A stretch of DNA of 64,000 bases, from contig NZ_JAEFDB010000008.1 in assembly GCF_016126015.1 (NCBI RefSeq), forward strand, positions 1 to 64,000, given 5' to 3'. A model generated the notes under the pieces. That model worked only from the letters and a program-made list of their open reading frames with translations. It was not told the DNA's origin and ran no database searches. Shown one piece after another: positions 50,714 to 59,363 of this stretch. Source of the stretch: Capnocytophaga periodontitidis (lineage in GTDB: Bacteria; Bacteroidota; Bacteroidia; Flavobacteriales; Flavobacteriaceae). The first letter of the stretch is position 1. Every line of letters begins with the position of its first letter. The position numbers and the translations under genes were made by a program.

Positions 50714-51271
50714 TTACTCTTCAAGGTCAGCTAAATCAAGAAACATTAAGCGGGTATTGTCCTCTTTATCATTATCTGAAAGAAATTCAAAACCCATTCT
50801 TTGGTAAAAAGGTATTGCTTGTCTGTAGGCATCAACAGTAATGAGACGACAAGCGTGTCTGTCATTCAATTCAACACAATCATCAATGATAGTGTTCATA
50901 ATCACTCTACCAATCCCTTTGCCTTTAAAAGACTTATCAATAGCTAAACGTCCTATCTTAAGAGCTGGTATAGTTTTTAAATGTCGTTTAGGATAAGGCA
51001 TAAGTTCTCTTAAAAACTTTCTAAACTGACTTTTGCTAGTGAACATATCTTCCCTTAGTTGCAGACTATCATTTAGTAAACTATAATAAGCTAGAGTATG
51101 TTCACTATTTTCAACAACAAAAGTGGTAGCAAGTTTTTCTTTTCGATAAGGAATTGCTTCTTCAAAAAGGAACTCATTCAAATCGTCATCTTCACAATCA
51201 AAAGGTTTAATAGAATGGTTTTCTCTAAGCACAAGTACTGATACATCTTGTAAACTCTCTAACAGTGTCAT
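50714..51271 (-). CDS. GNAT acetyltransferase, possible toxin
   Basis: A 185-residue GNAT protein. KIGRLAIDKSFKGKGIGRVIMN holds the acetyl-CoA loop (Q/RxxGxG as KGKGIG), followed by LITVDAYRQAIPFYQRMGFEFL, the family's C-terminal part. The layout (FDCEDDDLNEFLFEEA at the start, then ALKIGRLAID) is like TacT/AtaT-type toxins that acetylate charged tRNA, which have 'FdCG...LD.fL...A' and 'iGRLAvd'. A 56-residue partner overlaps its start (ATGA). Toxin role is inferred from this layout. Confidence 0.8.
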   Translation of the reverse strand: MTLLESLQDVSVLVLRENHSIKPFDCEDDDLNEFLFEEAIPYRKEKLATTFVVENSEHTLAYYSLLNDSLQLREDMFTSKSQFRKFLRELMPYPKRHLKTIPALKIGRLAIDKSFKGKGIGRVIMNTIIDDCVELNDRHACRLITVDAYRQAIPFYQRMGFEFLSDNDKEDNTRLMFLDLADLEE

Positions 51272-51438
51272 TTTTCTTTCTTTTTAAACAAAGTTCTAAA
51301 CATTTCAGCGTCTTTACGGATAGTTTCGCGACTAATTCCCAGTCTTTTAAAATTATCTTTAAAACCTGCTAATTTCTTGTAGAACTCTATTACATCTTGC
51401 CCTTCTAATACGGGAGTTGGTTTTATTTCTCTTGCCAT
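51268..51438 (-). CDS. Small partner of the GNAT gene (candidate antitoxin)
   Basis: A 56-residue basic protein (MAREIKPTPVLEGQDVIEFY..., then FKRLGISRETIRKDAEMFRT) that ends in the ATGA shared with the GNAT start. The 'I.PTPVL.G.dv..F' opening is common in short proteins placed before toxin genes. A minus-strand TACCTTTG -7 box is at 51478-51471, so it is the first gene of the pair. Antitoxin role is inference from position and size. Confidence 0.65.
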   Translation of the reverse strand: MAREIKPTPVLEGQDVIEFYKKLAGFKDNFKRLGISRETIRKDAEMFRTLFKKKEK

Positions 51439-51512
51439 AGTTTTTGGTTTTTGGATTGTGTTTCAGAGTGCAAAGGTATAAAATAATCGCAGAACACGAA
51501 AAATAACTTGTC

Positions 51513-52247
51513 TTAATGATACACTCTATCTATTGCTTCTTTTAGTCTTTTTATTAATCGCAAATTAGGACTTTTAACAGCTTGAGTGTATAATTGGGTA
51601 TCGCTAATCTTTGGTAGAACATATTTTTTTGAATACCCCTGAAAATTAAAAATCTCTCGAGGAGTAAGCCTACGAATGCCAAAATCATCTCGTACAAAAG
51701 TATTTTTTATAACACTCATTTGTAATGATATACTAGCATTAGGCAACAGGGCATATACTTTTGATGATTTTATTTGGTAAAGAGTATCTTTACACTTCAT
51801 TTCTCTCATCAATTCTATTGAAAAAGCCGAACTGAGCTCTACATAATAGCAATCCCATTGTTTACCTTTTTCCAAAAAATCATTAATAGTACGACTTGTT
51901 GGCATTCTTTCTGGAAACTGAAACACTTCCTGCTGTTTTATACTCATTTTGTCTAAGACAACAATAAAAACTGATTCTTTATCCATCGGTATATCAGCAT
52001 ACTCCTTAGGGCTCATTAGTTGATAATAAGTGTGATAATCTTTACCTTCAAGAAAAGAAAGAAACTTCTTTAATGTTTTTCCCTTTGTATCGGTCAAAAG
52101 CCCTTTCTTACCTTCTAACAACATTACTTTAGGACGTGATGCTAATAACTCAATCTCTTTTTGAAACGCTTCTATACTCAAGATTTTGTATGTAGGTATT
52201 TTCTCCTCTTCTAATAAGTCAAAATATCTAAATTCAGTAGGTTTCAT
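51513..52247 (-). CDS. C-terminal half of a cytosine-5 DNA methyltransferase-like protein
   Basis: A 244-residue protein. VMLLEGKKGLLTDTKGKTLK, FLSFLEGKDYHTYYQLMSPK and SVFIVVLDK correspond to the region of motifs VI-VIII of Dcm-type enzymes (ENV.GL...; L...GY.....L...; R.FIV), and FGIRRLTPREIFNFQGYSKK followed by LYTQAVKSPNLRLIKRLKEAI to motifs IX-X (RrLTprE..rlqGfp; yrQ.GNsV...v...i). The SAM-binding FxGxG motif and the catalytic PCQ motif are absent, ENV is changed, and GNSV is AVKS. The start and length are sound, with no trace of the missing half upstream. Probably no methyltransferase activity by itself. Confidence 0.6.
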   Translation of the reverse strand: MKPTEFRYFDLLEEEKIPTYKILSIEAFQKEIELLASRPKVMLLEGKKGLLTDTKGKTLKKFLSFLEGKDYHTYYQLMSPKEYADIPMDKESVFIVVLDKMSIKQQEVFQFPERMPTSRTINDFLEKGKQWDCYYVELSSAFSIELMREMKCKDTLYQIKSSKVYALLPNASISLQMSVIKNTFVRDDFGIRRLTPREIFNFQGYSKKYVLPKISDTQLYTQAVKSPNLRLIKRLKEAIDRVYH

Positions 52248-52261
52248 AATAGCTAAGCCAC

Positions 52262-53491
52262 TTAATTTCCTAATTTATCCAATTGTTCTTTTAGAGGTTT
52301 GATAAACTCTAAATACTTTGCTTTTAGCTTGGCCTCTATAGGCACCGAGTCAGGTAGTTTTTCTTTCAAGGGGTCTACTTGCACGCCATTTTTCCAGAAG
52401 CGATAACATACGTGAGGGCCTGTTGCTAAACCGGTACTTCCTACCAGCCCAATCACTTCACCTTGAGCTACGTGTTTCCCTTTACGGGCTAAGATTTTTG
52501 ACATATGTAAGTACTGTGTTGTATACATATTGTTGTGGCGCACTTTCACATAGTTACCATTGCCTGAACTATAGCCTGCTTCTATCACGGTACCTGCAGC
52601 AGTTACGCGTATAGGGGTACCCGCAGGAGCGGCATAATCAGTGCCGAAGTGCCCTTTCATACGGTGAAGCACAGGGTGAAAACGCATTCCAAATTTAGAA
52701 GTAATACGGAAGATATCCAAAGGTGATTTTAAGAACATACGTTTCATCATATTGCCGTTCTCGTCGTAATAGCCATTTGTACCTTTGATAGAATCGGTGG
52801 TAAAATTGAAAGCGTAATACGCCTTACCTCCCCATTCAAAATAAGCGGCTTTTACTTTTTCAACACCTGCATAGATGGTGTCGTCCACATAGCGTTCGTC
52901 GTAAATAATTTTGAATTTATCGCCTTTTTGCAAGCGGAAGAAGTCGATAGTATAATCGAATATTTGGCCTAATTGATAGGTAGCATTTTGGCTAATTCCA
53001 GCATTTTGTGCATCGACAGTAAGGTTGTTTTCAATTTCACCTTTTATAGCTTTTTCTTTTATAGAAACTTTTCGTTCAGCGTTATAAGCGTGGATAGAAT
53101 CGGTGAGTCGCACTACGATATAATTTACAATATCGGGTTGATAGACGAAGCTATGAGGTGTATCGGGGTGTTTTTTGTCGAATAAAAAAGCATAAGGATG
53201 CCCTACGCGGAAATCCTTAGGTTTGATAAATTCCTTAGTTACCTCGGTAATATGATGGATTTCGTTTGCACCGATATGCTGTTCTTCAAGGAGTTTGCCA
53301 AAAGTATCGCCTTGTTTGAGGGTGTCTTTCACAATGTTGTAGTCGTTGAGGTTGAAGCCAAACTCATACACGGGAGGTTTAGGGGCTTCGGTAGTGGAAG
53401 AGGCAGTAGTTTTTTCGGTTTTAGAGGTGCGGTCACAAGCCGTAAAAAGTGATAGAGAGCTGAGTAGTGAAAGGTAATATATTTTTTTCAT
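52262..53491 (-). CDS. M23 family metallopeptidase (LytM/peptidoglycan hydrolase-like) lipoprotein
   Basis: A 409-residue protein (MKKIYYLSLLSSLSLFTAC, probable lipoprotein, Cys19) that probably cleaves peptidoglycan cross-bridges. The N-terminal part has a LysM/OapA-like region (DTLKQGDTFGKLLEEQHI...); the C-terminal M23 domain has HFGTDYAAPAGTPIRVTAAG (His, Asp), TTQYLHMSKI and GPHVCYRFWKNGVQVDP. The last zinc motif is HxC rather than HxH. A consensus promoter at 53529-53559 supports the ATG at 53491 over the more upstream frame. Confidence 0.9.
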   Translation of the reverse strand: MKKIYYLSLLSSLSLFTACDRTSKTEKTTASSTTEAPKPPVYEFGFNLNDYNIVKDTLKQGDTFGKLLEEQHIGANEIHHITEVTKEFIKPKDFRVGHPYAFLFDKKHPDTPHSFVYQPDIVNYIVVRLTDSIHAYNAERKVSIKEKAIKGEIENNLTVDAQNAGISQNATYQLGQIFDYTIDFFRLQKGDKFKIIYDERYVDDTIYAGVEKVKAAYFEWGGKAYYAFNFTTDSIKGTNGYYDENGNMMKRMFLKSPLDIFRITSKFGMRFHPVLHRMKGHFGTDYAAPAGTPIRVTAAGTVIEAGYSSGNGNYVKVRHNNMYTTQYLHMSKILARKGKHVAQGEVIGLVGSTGLATGPHVCYRFWKNGVQVDPLKEKLPDSVPIEAKLKAKYLEFIKPLKEQLDKLGN

Positions 53492-53528
53492 TCTAATTGT
53501 TTTAGTAAAAAGATTGCAAATAATGCGC

Positions 53529-53559
53529 CAAAGGTAAGAATAATTTGTCAATTAGCAAA
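53529..53559 (-). promoter_or_regulatory. Promoter of the M23 peptidase gene
   Basis: Minus strand TTTG (53559-53556) and TACCTTTG (53536-53529), 19 nt apart; predicted start near 53522. Confidence 0.7.
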
Positions 53560-53592
53560 TTTGTCGATTAGCAATTTTGCTTCTAAAAATAT

Positions 53593-53623
53593 TTTGTCAA
53601 TTCATTAAAAGTTTGTAATTTTG
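53593..53623 (+). promoter_or_regulatory. Promoter of feoA-feoB
   Basis: TTTG (53593-53596) and TAATTTTG (53616-53623), 19 nt apart; predicted start near 53630 with a ~32-nt leader. It is divergent from, and about 35 nt away from, the M23 promoter. Confidence 0.75.
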
Positions 53624-53661
53624 CTCGTCTAAAAATATATTTTGAATTATATAAACCTTTT

Positions 53662-53931
53662 ATGACTCTTACTTTAGCCTCTTTAAAAATAGGACAAACA
53701 GCTGTTATTGTGGGATTTGCCCCTGAATGCCGACAAGAAGTGCGACAACGCTTACTCGACTTAGGCTTTGTGCGCGGCTCAAAAATTAAGATAGAAAATG
53801 TGAGTCCGCTTGCCGACCCGATTGCTTATACTATTCATCATACCCAAATTGCTTTACGCAAGAGTGATGCACTTTGTGTGCTGATTCAGGTAACAGATAA
53901 CAAGCAACAGGAAACAAGGGATAGAGGATAG
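53662..53931 (+). CDS. feoA: Ferrous iron transport protein A
   Basis: An 89-residue SH3-like protein that supports FeoB. LASLKIGQTAVIVGF, RQRLLDLGFVRGSKIKIENVSPLADPI and IALRKSDALCVLI are the family's core segments. It is separated from feoB by 131 nt that contain a CTTTGCTAAAATCTGAAACT/CTTTGGCAAAGT repeat hairpin (53969-54003). Confidence 0.93.
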   Translation: MTLTLASLKIGQTAVIVGFAPECRQEVRQRLLDLGFVRGSKIKIENVSPLADPIAYTIHHTQIALRKSDALCVLIQVTDNKQQETRDRG

Positions 53932-54062
53932 GGGTTGTTCAAAAAAATAATTAATAATCAAGCTAATCAACTTTGCTAAAATCTGAAACTTTGGCAAAGT
54001 GTAGTAATAGAGATAAATAAAAAAGAATAAATCAAACGAGCTATTTAACGGCTTGTTGTGTT

Positions 54063-56234
54063 ATGACTATGAAAAATACTTGCGATACTTGTGCTCTTAA
54101 TCCTTCAGCTTCCTTAAAACCTTTAGGGGAGGAGGCGGGTGCTTACCACTATACTATCGCCCTTGCAGGAAATCCTAACACCGGCAAGAGTACCGTTTTT
54201 AATGCGCTTACAGGGTTGCGTCAGCACACAGGTAACTGGCCTGGCAAAACCGTTACCCGTGCTGAGGGGAGTTTTTCCTTTCACGACCAGCGTTACCGCA
54301 TTATCGACCTGCCAGGCACTTATTCGCTGCTCTCTACCTCAGAAGACGAGGAAGTAGCGCGCGATTTTATCCTCTTTGGCAAACCCGATGTAACGGTGAT
54401 CGTAGTAGATGCAAGTCGATTAGAGCGCAATCTCAGCTTGGCATTACAAATACTTGAAATTACAGATAAAGCGGTACTGTGTCTCAACTTGATGGATGAG
54501 GCACGCCGCCATCATATCACGATAGATACCCGTACACTCTCTCGCGATTTGGGTATTCCTGTGGTGGCGACTTCAGCACGTACTAAAGAAGGGATTGCCG
54601 ATTTGCTTTTTGCTATTGAAGATGTAGTAAGCGGTAAATTTCAAACCAAAAAACAGACTTATATAGATCTTCCTAAAGAAAATGCTGAAGCTATTGCTGA
54701 ACTGCAATCGGCACTTTCTGAACTCAACCCCGATTTGCCAAATACTCGTTGGCTTGCTATGCGACTCATTGAAGGTGATGAAAGTGTACAAAAAGGCGTG
54801 GAAGAAGGGACTTTTTCAGCTGAAAATAATCCCGAAAAACAAGCACGAGTGCTGCGTATAGCCGATGAGTATCACAAGATTTTAGGCGATACCTACCGCA
54901 ATGATTTGGTAGAGGCAATTTACGCTGAAGCTACGAAGCTGATTAACGCTTCGGTGAGTACTGATTTTTCGGCGCGTTCTTTCCGTATCGATCGTGCGAT
55001 TGATAGGGTAGTTACCCATAAAATTTGGGGTTTCCCTATTATGTTTCTGCTGTTGGCAGGCGTGTTGTGGATTACTATCATCGGAGCTAATTATCCTTCA
55101 CAATGGCTTTCGGATGTGTTTGTAGGGTGGCTTTATCCGCTTTTGAAAAATGGAGCTAATGCCTTGCACTTTCCTTGGTGGCTCAGCGGTTTCCTCATCG
55201 ATGGGGTGTATTTAGCCACCACGTGGGTGATTTCGGTGATGTTGCCTCCAATGGCGATATTCTTCCCTTTGTTTACTCTTCTTGAAGATTTTGGTTATTT
55301 ACCACGTGTGGCTTTCAATCTCGACAAGCTCTTCCGCACCGCGGGCGCTCACGGCAAACAAGCCCTCACAATGAGTATGGGCTTTGGCTGTAATGCTGCA
55401 GGGGTAGTAGCGACACGTATTATCAACAGTCCGCGTGAGAAACTGATAGCCATTATCACCAATAACTTCTCGCTTTGCAATGGGCGTTGGCCTACCCAAA
55501 TACTTATTGCGACCTTGTTCATTGGAGCATTAGTTCCCAAACAGTGGAGCGGTACAGTTGCGATGCTCGCAGTGATAGGCATAGCAGTGTTGGGCATAGT
55601 ATTTTCATTCCTCACCTCGTGGCTGTTGAGCAAGACCCTCCTCAAAGGAGAATCATCATTTTTTGTATTGGAATTGCCGCCATATCGTCCGCCGCGTTTT
55701 TTTCAAACACTCTACACCTCACTTATTGATAGAACCATTATCGTACTTTGGCGTGCTATTGTGTTTGCTGCCCCTGCAGGAGCAGTGATATGGCTGATAT
55801 GCAACTTGCAAATAGCCCAGCAACCCATTGCGCTTTGGCTTATACAAGGCTTAGACCCTATAGGTGTGTTTATAGGTTTAAACGGAGTGATTTTGCTCGC
55901 CTATATCGTTGCTATTCCTGCCAATGAAATTGTAATCCCTACGGTGCTAATGCTCACCACTATGGTATTAGGGCAAACAGCAGTAGGCGAGGGGGCTGGT
56001 GTACTTATGGAAGCCTCCACCTCACAAGTAGGCGTATTGCTATACGCTGGTGGATGGACACTCCTCACGGCTGTAAATTTAATGCTTTTCAGCTTGTTAC
56101 ACAACCCTTGTAGTACGACTATCTACACTATTTACAAAGAAACCCACAGCAAGAAATGGACACTTATTGCTACCCTGTTGCCTGTGCTCTATGGGATAGT
56201 GGTGTGTTTTCTCGTCGCACGAATTTTTGGTTAA
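54063..56234 (+). CDS. feoB: Ferrous iron transport protein B
   Basis: A 723-residue inner-membrane Fe(II) transporter with an N-terminal GTPase domain: [19 protein letters not shown] (G1), NWPGKTVTR (switch I), IDLPGTYSL (G3), LNLMDEA (G4) and TSARTKEGI (G5). The membrane part has gate motifs around [14 protein letters not shown] and [10 protein letters not shown], and later PANEIVIPT. The N-terminus has four Cys-like residues (NTCDTCALN). ATG 54069 is an equally good start. With feoA it forms the main ferrous-iron uptake system and complements the imelysin locus at 7-11 kb. Confidence 0.96.
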   Translation: MTMKNTCDTCALNPSASLKPLGEEAGAYHYTIALAGNPNTGKSTVFNALTGLRQHTGNWPGKTVTRAEGSFSFHDQRYRIIDLPGTYSLLSTSEDEEVARDFILFGKPDVTVIVVDASRLERNLSLALQILEITDKAVLCLNLMDEARRHHITIDTRTLSRDLGIPVVATSARTKEGIADLLFAIEDVVSGKFQTKKQTYIDLPKENAEAIAELQSALSELNPDLPNTRWLAMRLIEGDESVQKGVEEGTFSAENNPEKQARVLRIADEYHKILGDTYRNDLVEAIYAEATKLINASVSTDFSARSFRIDRAIDRVVTHKIWGFPIMFLLLAGVLWITIIGANYPSQWLSDVFVGWLYPLLKNGANALHFPWWLSGFLIDGVYLATTWVISVMLPPMAIFFPLFTLLEDFGYLPRVAFNLDKLFRTAGAHGKQALTMSMGFGCNAAGVVATRIINSPREKLIAIITNNFSLCNGRWPTQILIATLFIGALVPKQWSGTVAMLAVIGIAVLGIVFSFLTSWLLSKTLLKGESSFFVLELPPYRPPRFFQTLYTSLIDRTIIVLWRAIVFAAPAGAVIWLICNLQIAQQPIALWLIQGLDPIGVFIGLNGVILLAYIVAIPANEIVIPTVLMLTTMVLGQTAVGEGAGVLMEASTSQVGVLLYAGGWTLLTAVNLMLFSLLHNPCSTTIYTIYKETHSKKWTLIATLLPVLYGIVVCFLVARIFG

Positions 56235-56250
56235 AACACACATTAGAAAG

Positions 56251-56901
56251 ATGAAACAAGTTACCCTATTTTTAGTATTGTTAGCATTCAGTTTAGTAGG
56301 GAATGCCCAGCCTTTTCAGATTCAAAAAATGAAAGATTTTAGCAAAATAAGTTTTAAAGATTGGCAACCCGATACTTCTGTATTTTGTGGAGGGTCGAGT
56401 ACTTATTTGCAAAAAGGAGATGATAAAGTGCAAATACTTACAGACGAACGAATAAAACAGATAATGTTCAGCAGTGTTGTACACCCTTATAGGTATGTGT
56501 ATCAGTATGATGTTCATAGTAATAAACTTATAAAAAGCACTACATTTTTTTATGATATGCTTGTAGGGAAGACCTATCATTACGGCGCAAATGGGAAGAT
56601 TACTAAAGAAGAAGATTGGGATGCCCCTTATAAAATATCTATTGATGAGCTAAAAACTATTTGCAAACAGAAATTCCATCTCGATTTGATGGATGTCTCC
56701 TTGAAGTTAGACGTTCGTAGAGCAAATCATCAAAAACCTGTTTATGTTATTTGTATTCCAGCACCTTATAGAAGAGGACCAGAAGGGAAATACATCACTT
56801 TGAGTGCTGATAATGGAACAGTCCTTTTTGAGAAAGAAATTCATTCTAAAGCAGAATTTAAAGCGTGTTTAAATGAAATTTACGGTATTTCAGAAGAATA
56901 A
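56251..56901 (+). CDS. Secreted protein of unknown function (paralogue of the 20454 gene)
   Basis: A 216-residue protein with signal peptide (MKQVTLFLVLLAFSLVGNAQ). TYLQKGDDKVQILTDERIKQI, YQYDVHSNKLIKSTTFFYD, PYKISIDELKTICKQKFHLDL, KPVYVICIPAPY and ITLSADNGTVLFEKEI follow the same order as in the protein at 20454-21143. The frame is open to a TTG at 56227 inside feoB, but the ATG at 56251 begins the signal peptide. 16 nt after feoB; may be co-transcribed. Function unknown. Confidence 0.75.
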   Translation: MKQVTLFLVLLAFSLVGNAQPFQIQKMKDFSKISFKDWQPDTSVFCGGSSTYLQKGDDKVQILTDERIKQIMFSSVVHPYRYVYQYDVHSNKLIKSTTFFYDMLVGKTYHYGANGKITKEEDWDAPYKISIDELKTICKQKFHLDLMDVSLKLDVRRANHQKPVYVICIPAPYRRGPEGKYITLSADNGTVLFEKEIHSKAEFKACLNEIYGISEE

Positions 56902-56971
56902 AAGGTTAATAGTTAATGAACAATTAGCTCGGCAAAGTGTTACCATCATCGGATTTAAAACATCCACCTCT

Positions 56972-57078
56972 CTCGCGGACTTCCTTCAAAGAGAGAGATG
57001 CGATGTAAAAGCAACAACATTCTGTTAATCAAGGATTATTATTTTTCAACTCTTGACCCATATTGTAATAAAAGATTT
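56972..57078 (-). repeat. Dispersed repeat, inverted copy of 23210-23316
   Basis: On the minus strand it reads ATCTTTTATTACAATATGGG, TCAAGAGTTGAAAAATAATA, ATCCTTGATTAACAGAATGT, ..., GGAAGTCCGCGAGAGAG; the copy at 23210 has the same blocks with about one change in five. It fills most of the gap 56902-57114. No gene seen. Confidence 0.8.
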
Positions 57079-57114
57079 ATAGCTTCACAAGTGTTGTAGA
57101 ACAAAAACATATTT

Positions 57115-57426
57115 TTAAATAGCAATTATCCAGCCTAATATAAAAAATAATACCCATATAATATGTAACACCCAAACAATGATTGCCCTATCAGTATCTC
57201 TTATCTTCTTTTGCCAAAGGTATAATAACAAAGAACAAATCACTACATACACCCCAAGCAATATGTAATACACTTGATATTGCCACAAAGGTGGTTTGTA
57301 TATTTCATAATCCATTCGTTGCATCAAATCTTCTGTGTCAAACCAATTTCCAGTCATCCAAGAAAACTGAAATATCGCAACAATATTGTAAATCCAAAAT
57401 AAAAATACAATTTTATATAGTTTCAT
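57115..57426 (-). CDS. Small membrane protein, unknown
   Basis: A 103-residue protein with three hydrophobic segments (about residues 5-24, 52-70, 82-102). No motif recognised. It is the most downstream gene of the minus-strand array that runs from 64.0 to 57.1 kb. Could be an immunity protein against a membrane-acting toxin, but only its position suggests this. Confidence 0.6.
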   Translation of the reverse strand: MKLYKIVFLFWIYNIVAIFQFSWMTGNWFDTEDLMQRMDYEIYKPPLWQYQVYYILLGVYVVICSLLLYLWQKKIRDTDRAIIVWVLHIIWVLFFILGWIIAI

Positions 57427-57511
57427 TATTTAGAACTTTTTCTTCATTAGACCTTACAAAAAAACATCTCGGTAACATCCTTTTTAGCCCAATATATGCA
57501 TTTTTTACCAT

Positions 57512-58018
57512 CTATTTAGTTCTCTTACTTAATTGTTCCAATCGGAATTCTTTAAAATTCTTGTAGAAAACAAAGTCTTCAGGAAGTAGTTCGTCAGCAA
57601 TATGCCATTCGATAGTATCTTTTTGTCTGAAAATATAGAAACATTCATAAGGAAAATCACGAATGAATTTGAAATTTAAAAAAGGATATACTTTAGCATT
57701 ATTGAGATATGCTTTAGGTATTGATGAAAAAAGACTATCTGTATTGAAAGGGATATCTATTATTGTAGAATCTTTAAGAACTCCCTTGTTGTAAATCTGT
57801 TCATGGATTAGAAATCTGTTTTTAGTAACTTCAACTATTTCTAGTTCATCTTTGTCGATATTTATAGGGATCTCAGGTTCTACATAAAAATATTTAATTT
57901 TCAGAATTTCATTTTCATTGGATTTTTGTGCTTTCTCTATGGTATTTTTGTCGCTTTTCTGTTCTTTGGTAGAGCAAAAAAAGAGTGAAAAAGCCATTAG
58001 TAACAAGTAAAATTTCAT
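57512..58018 (-). CDS. Small lipoprotein, unknown
   Basis: A 168-residue protein, MKFYLLLMAFSLFFCSTKEQ, with a lipoprotein signal (Cys15) and a Lys/Glu/Asn-rich linker. The body (EPEIPINIDKDELEIVEV, FPYECFYIFRQKDTIEWHIADELLPEDFVFY) has no family I recognise. Exported immunity proteins of this size exist in such arrays; this is inference. Confidence 0.65.
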   Translation of the reverse strand: MKFYLLLMAFSLFFCSTKEQKSDKNTIEKAQKSNENEILKIKYFYVEPEIPINIDKDELEIVEVTKNRFLIHEQIYNKGVLKDSTIIDIPFNTDSLFSSIPKAYLNNAKVYPFLNFKFIRDFPYECFYIFRQKDTIEWHIADELLPEDFVFYKNFKEFRLEQLSKRTK

Positions 58019-58166
58019 CTGTTTAGAAATTTAAAAGGTAATACGCTGACAAAGGTAATGATTTTTTAGTGGAAATCAAAAAGTTTTTTCTAATAAGAAG
58101 AGATTATTCAATTAACAATTGACAATTAAGAATTAACAAAAGTGGTGTGAAGGGATTGGCAGATAG

Positions 58167-58213
58167 GTATGTGAAACACAAAATTTTACGAATTTTCACC
58201 TGACGGTGAATTA
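58167..58213. repeat. Tail of the 38141-type dispersed repeat
   Basis: GTATGTGAAACACAAAATTT followed by TACGAATTTTCACCTGACGGTGAATTATT; the last 30 nt match 41820-41850 and 38285-38307. TTCACCTGACGGTGAA is itself a small hairpin. Confidence 0.75.
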
Positions 58214-58219
58214 TTAGAA

Positions 58220-58663
58220 TTACTGTACCCATAAAAAAGGGTTTATACAAAATTCCAAAAGTTCTTTGGCACTAACATATTCATTAAATGTTAGGAAAAT
58301 AACAATCATTATCATAGGAAAATAATAATACCATAGAAATATTACTATAGGAAAAACATAGTAACTATAGCTACTAATATTGCATTTTTTTAATATATAC
58401 TTGATTATTTTGAAAATAATAAAATGCAAACAAAAAACCCAAATAAGTAAAAAAGATAGTTTTACTAAGTAGTGAATAGAGAATTTATTTGTAAATTTTA
58501 CAATATCAGGTTTAATAGAGAATAGATATGATAAAAATTCAGTGCTGAAAAAGCTACTACTTTCTAAATAAGCAAAAAATATTTTTATTACTAAAAGAGT
58601 GAGTACTATTATGTACAAAAAGTCACTCATTATTTTTTTAGGGAGATAAAACATATATTTCAT
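58220..58663 (-). CDS. Membrane protein, unknown
   Basis: A 147-residue protein with about four hydrophobic helices (LYIIVLTLLVIKIFFAYL; YLVKLSFLLIWVFCLHFIIF; YYVFPIVIFLWYYYFPMIMIVIFL). No motif recognised. Part of the minus-strand immunity-type array; very AT-rich, like its neighbours. Confidence 0.6.
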   Translation of the reverse strand: MKYMFYLPKKIMSDFLYIIVLTLLVIKIFFAYLESSSFFSTEFLSYLFSIKPDIVKFTNKFSIHYLVKLSFLLIWVFCLHFIIFKIIKYILKKCNISSYSYYVFPIVIFLWYYYFPMIMIVIFLTFNEYVSAKELLEFCINPFLWVQ

Positions 58664-58789
58664 TATAACACACTATCTACAATTTCTTTTTTCTTCAAAC
58701 TAATCTATTATATTATCCATAAATACTTTTACTTTTTTAATTTCTAAAGAGAATGCACTTCTGTGCTCTCATTGGCTATTGTCTATGAA

Positions 58790-59326
58790 TTAGTCTCTAT
58801 AAAAACCTACTTTTAAGTTTTCTTTCTCTATGAGTTCCTTTAAAATATTACTTACAACAAAATTAGACTTATATTTAGCATCTCTAACTATTAAAAGATT
58901 GGGGGCGATATCTTCTTTTATAATGATAGGATCATCTATGATTGTGCCTCCTCTTGCCAATTCTCTATGACCTGATTTTTCATAGTCTATTATAGGCATT
59001 ATTGTATTAATTCTCACAGCGTAGAATAGATAAGAATCATTCTTTACCAGCACTTTACAAGGTACGAAATCTATTTCACCGTTTAAATGAGGTTGAATTA
59101 CTTCTTTGAATCTTGCGCTAAAAACAGGAATCCCTCCCATTATCACATCTTCCAAATAATCTACTTCGAGGAGGATTTCTTTGGTTAGCCCTTCTTGAGC
59201 TATTGCTGTTAGTTCTAAATTTTCAACAGGTTCTCGTTGGTCAGAGAAAAATATTTTTCTAACCCTATCATAAGAACCTTGTATCTCAATATATGAGTCA
59301 CTATTTGAAATTAAAAAATACCACAT
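58790..59326 (-). CDS. Imm11/Imm43-like putative immunity protein
   Basis: A 178-residue soluble protein. MWYFLISNSDSYIEIQG, VFSARFKEVIQPHLNGEIDFVPCKV and SYLFYAVRINTIMPIIDYEKS follow the pattern of the DUF1629/Imm11 type ('F S..f...i....... FvPv.v......Y...ri....d.iD...S'), which protects against toxins of contact-dependent systems. The match is by eye and loose. Stands 38 nt after the DUF4303 gene. Confidence 0.55.
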   Translation of the reverse strand: MWYFLISNSDSYIEIQGSYDRVRKIFFSDQREPVENLELTAIAQEGLTKEILLEVDYLEDVIMGGIPVFSARFKEVIQPHLNGEIDFVPCKVLVKNDSYLFYAVRINTIMPIIDYEKSGHRELARGGTIIDDPIIIKEDIAPNLLIVRDAKYKSNFVVSNILKELIEKENLKVGFYRD

Positions 59327-59363
59327 AATTTATTCTAATCTTTGTGTTTTATAATAAATAGTA

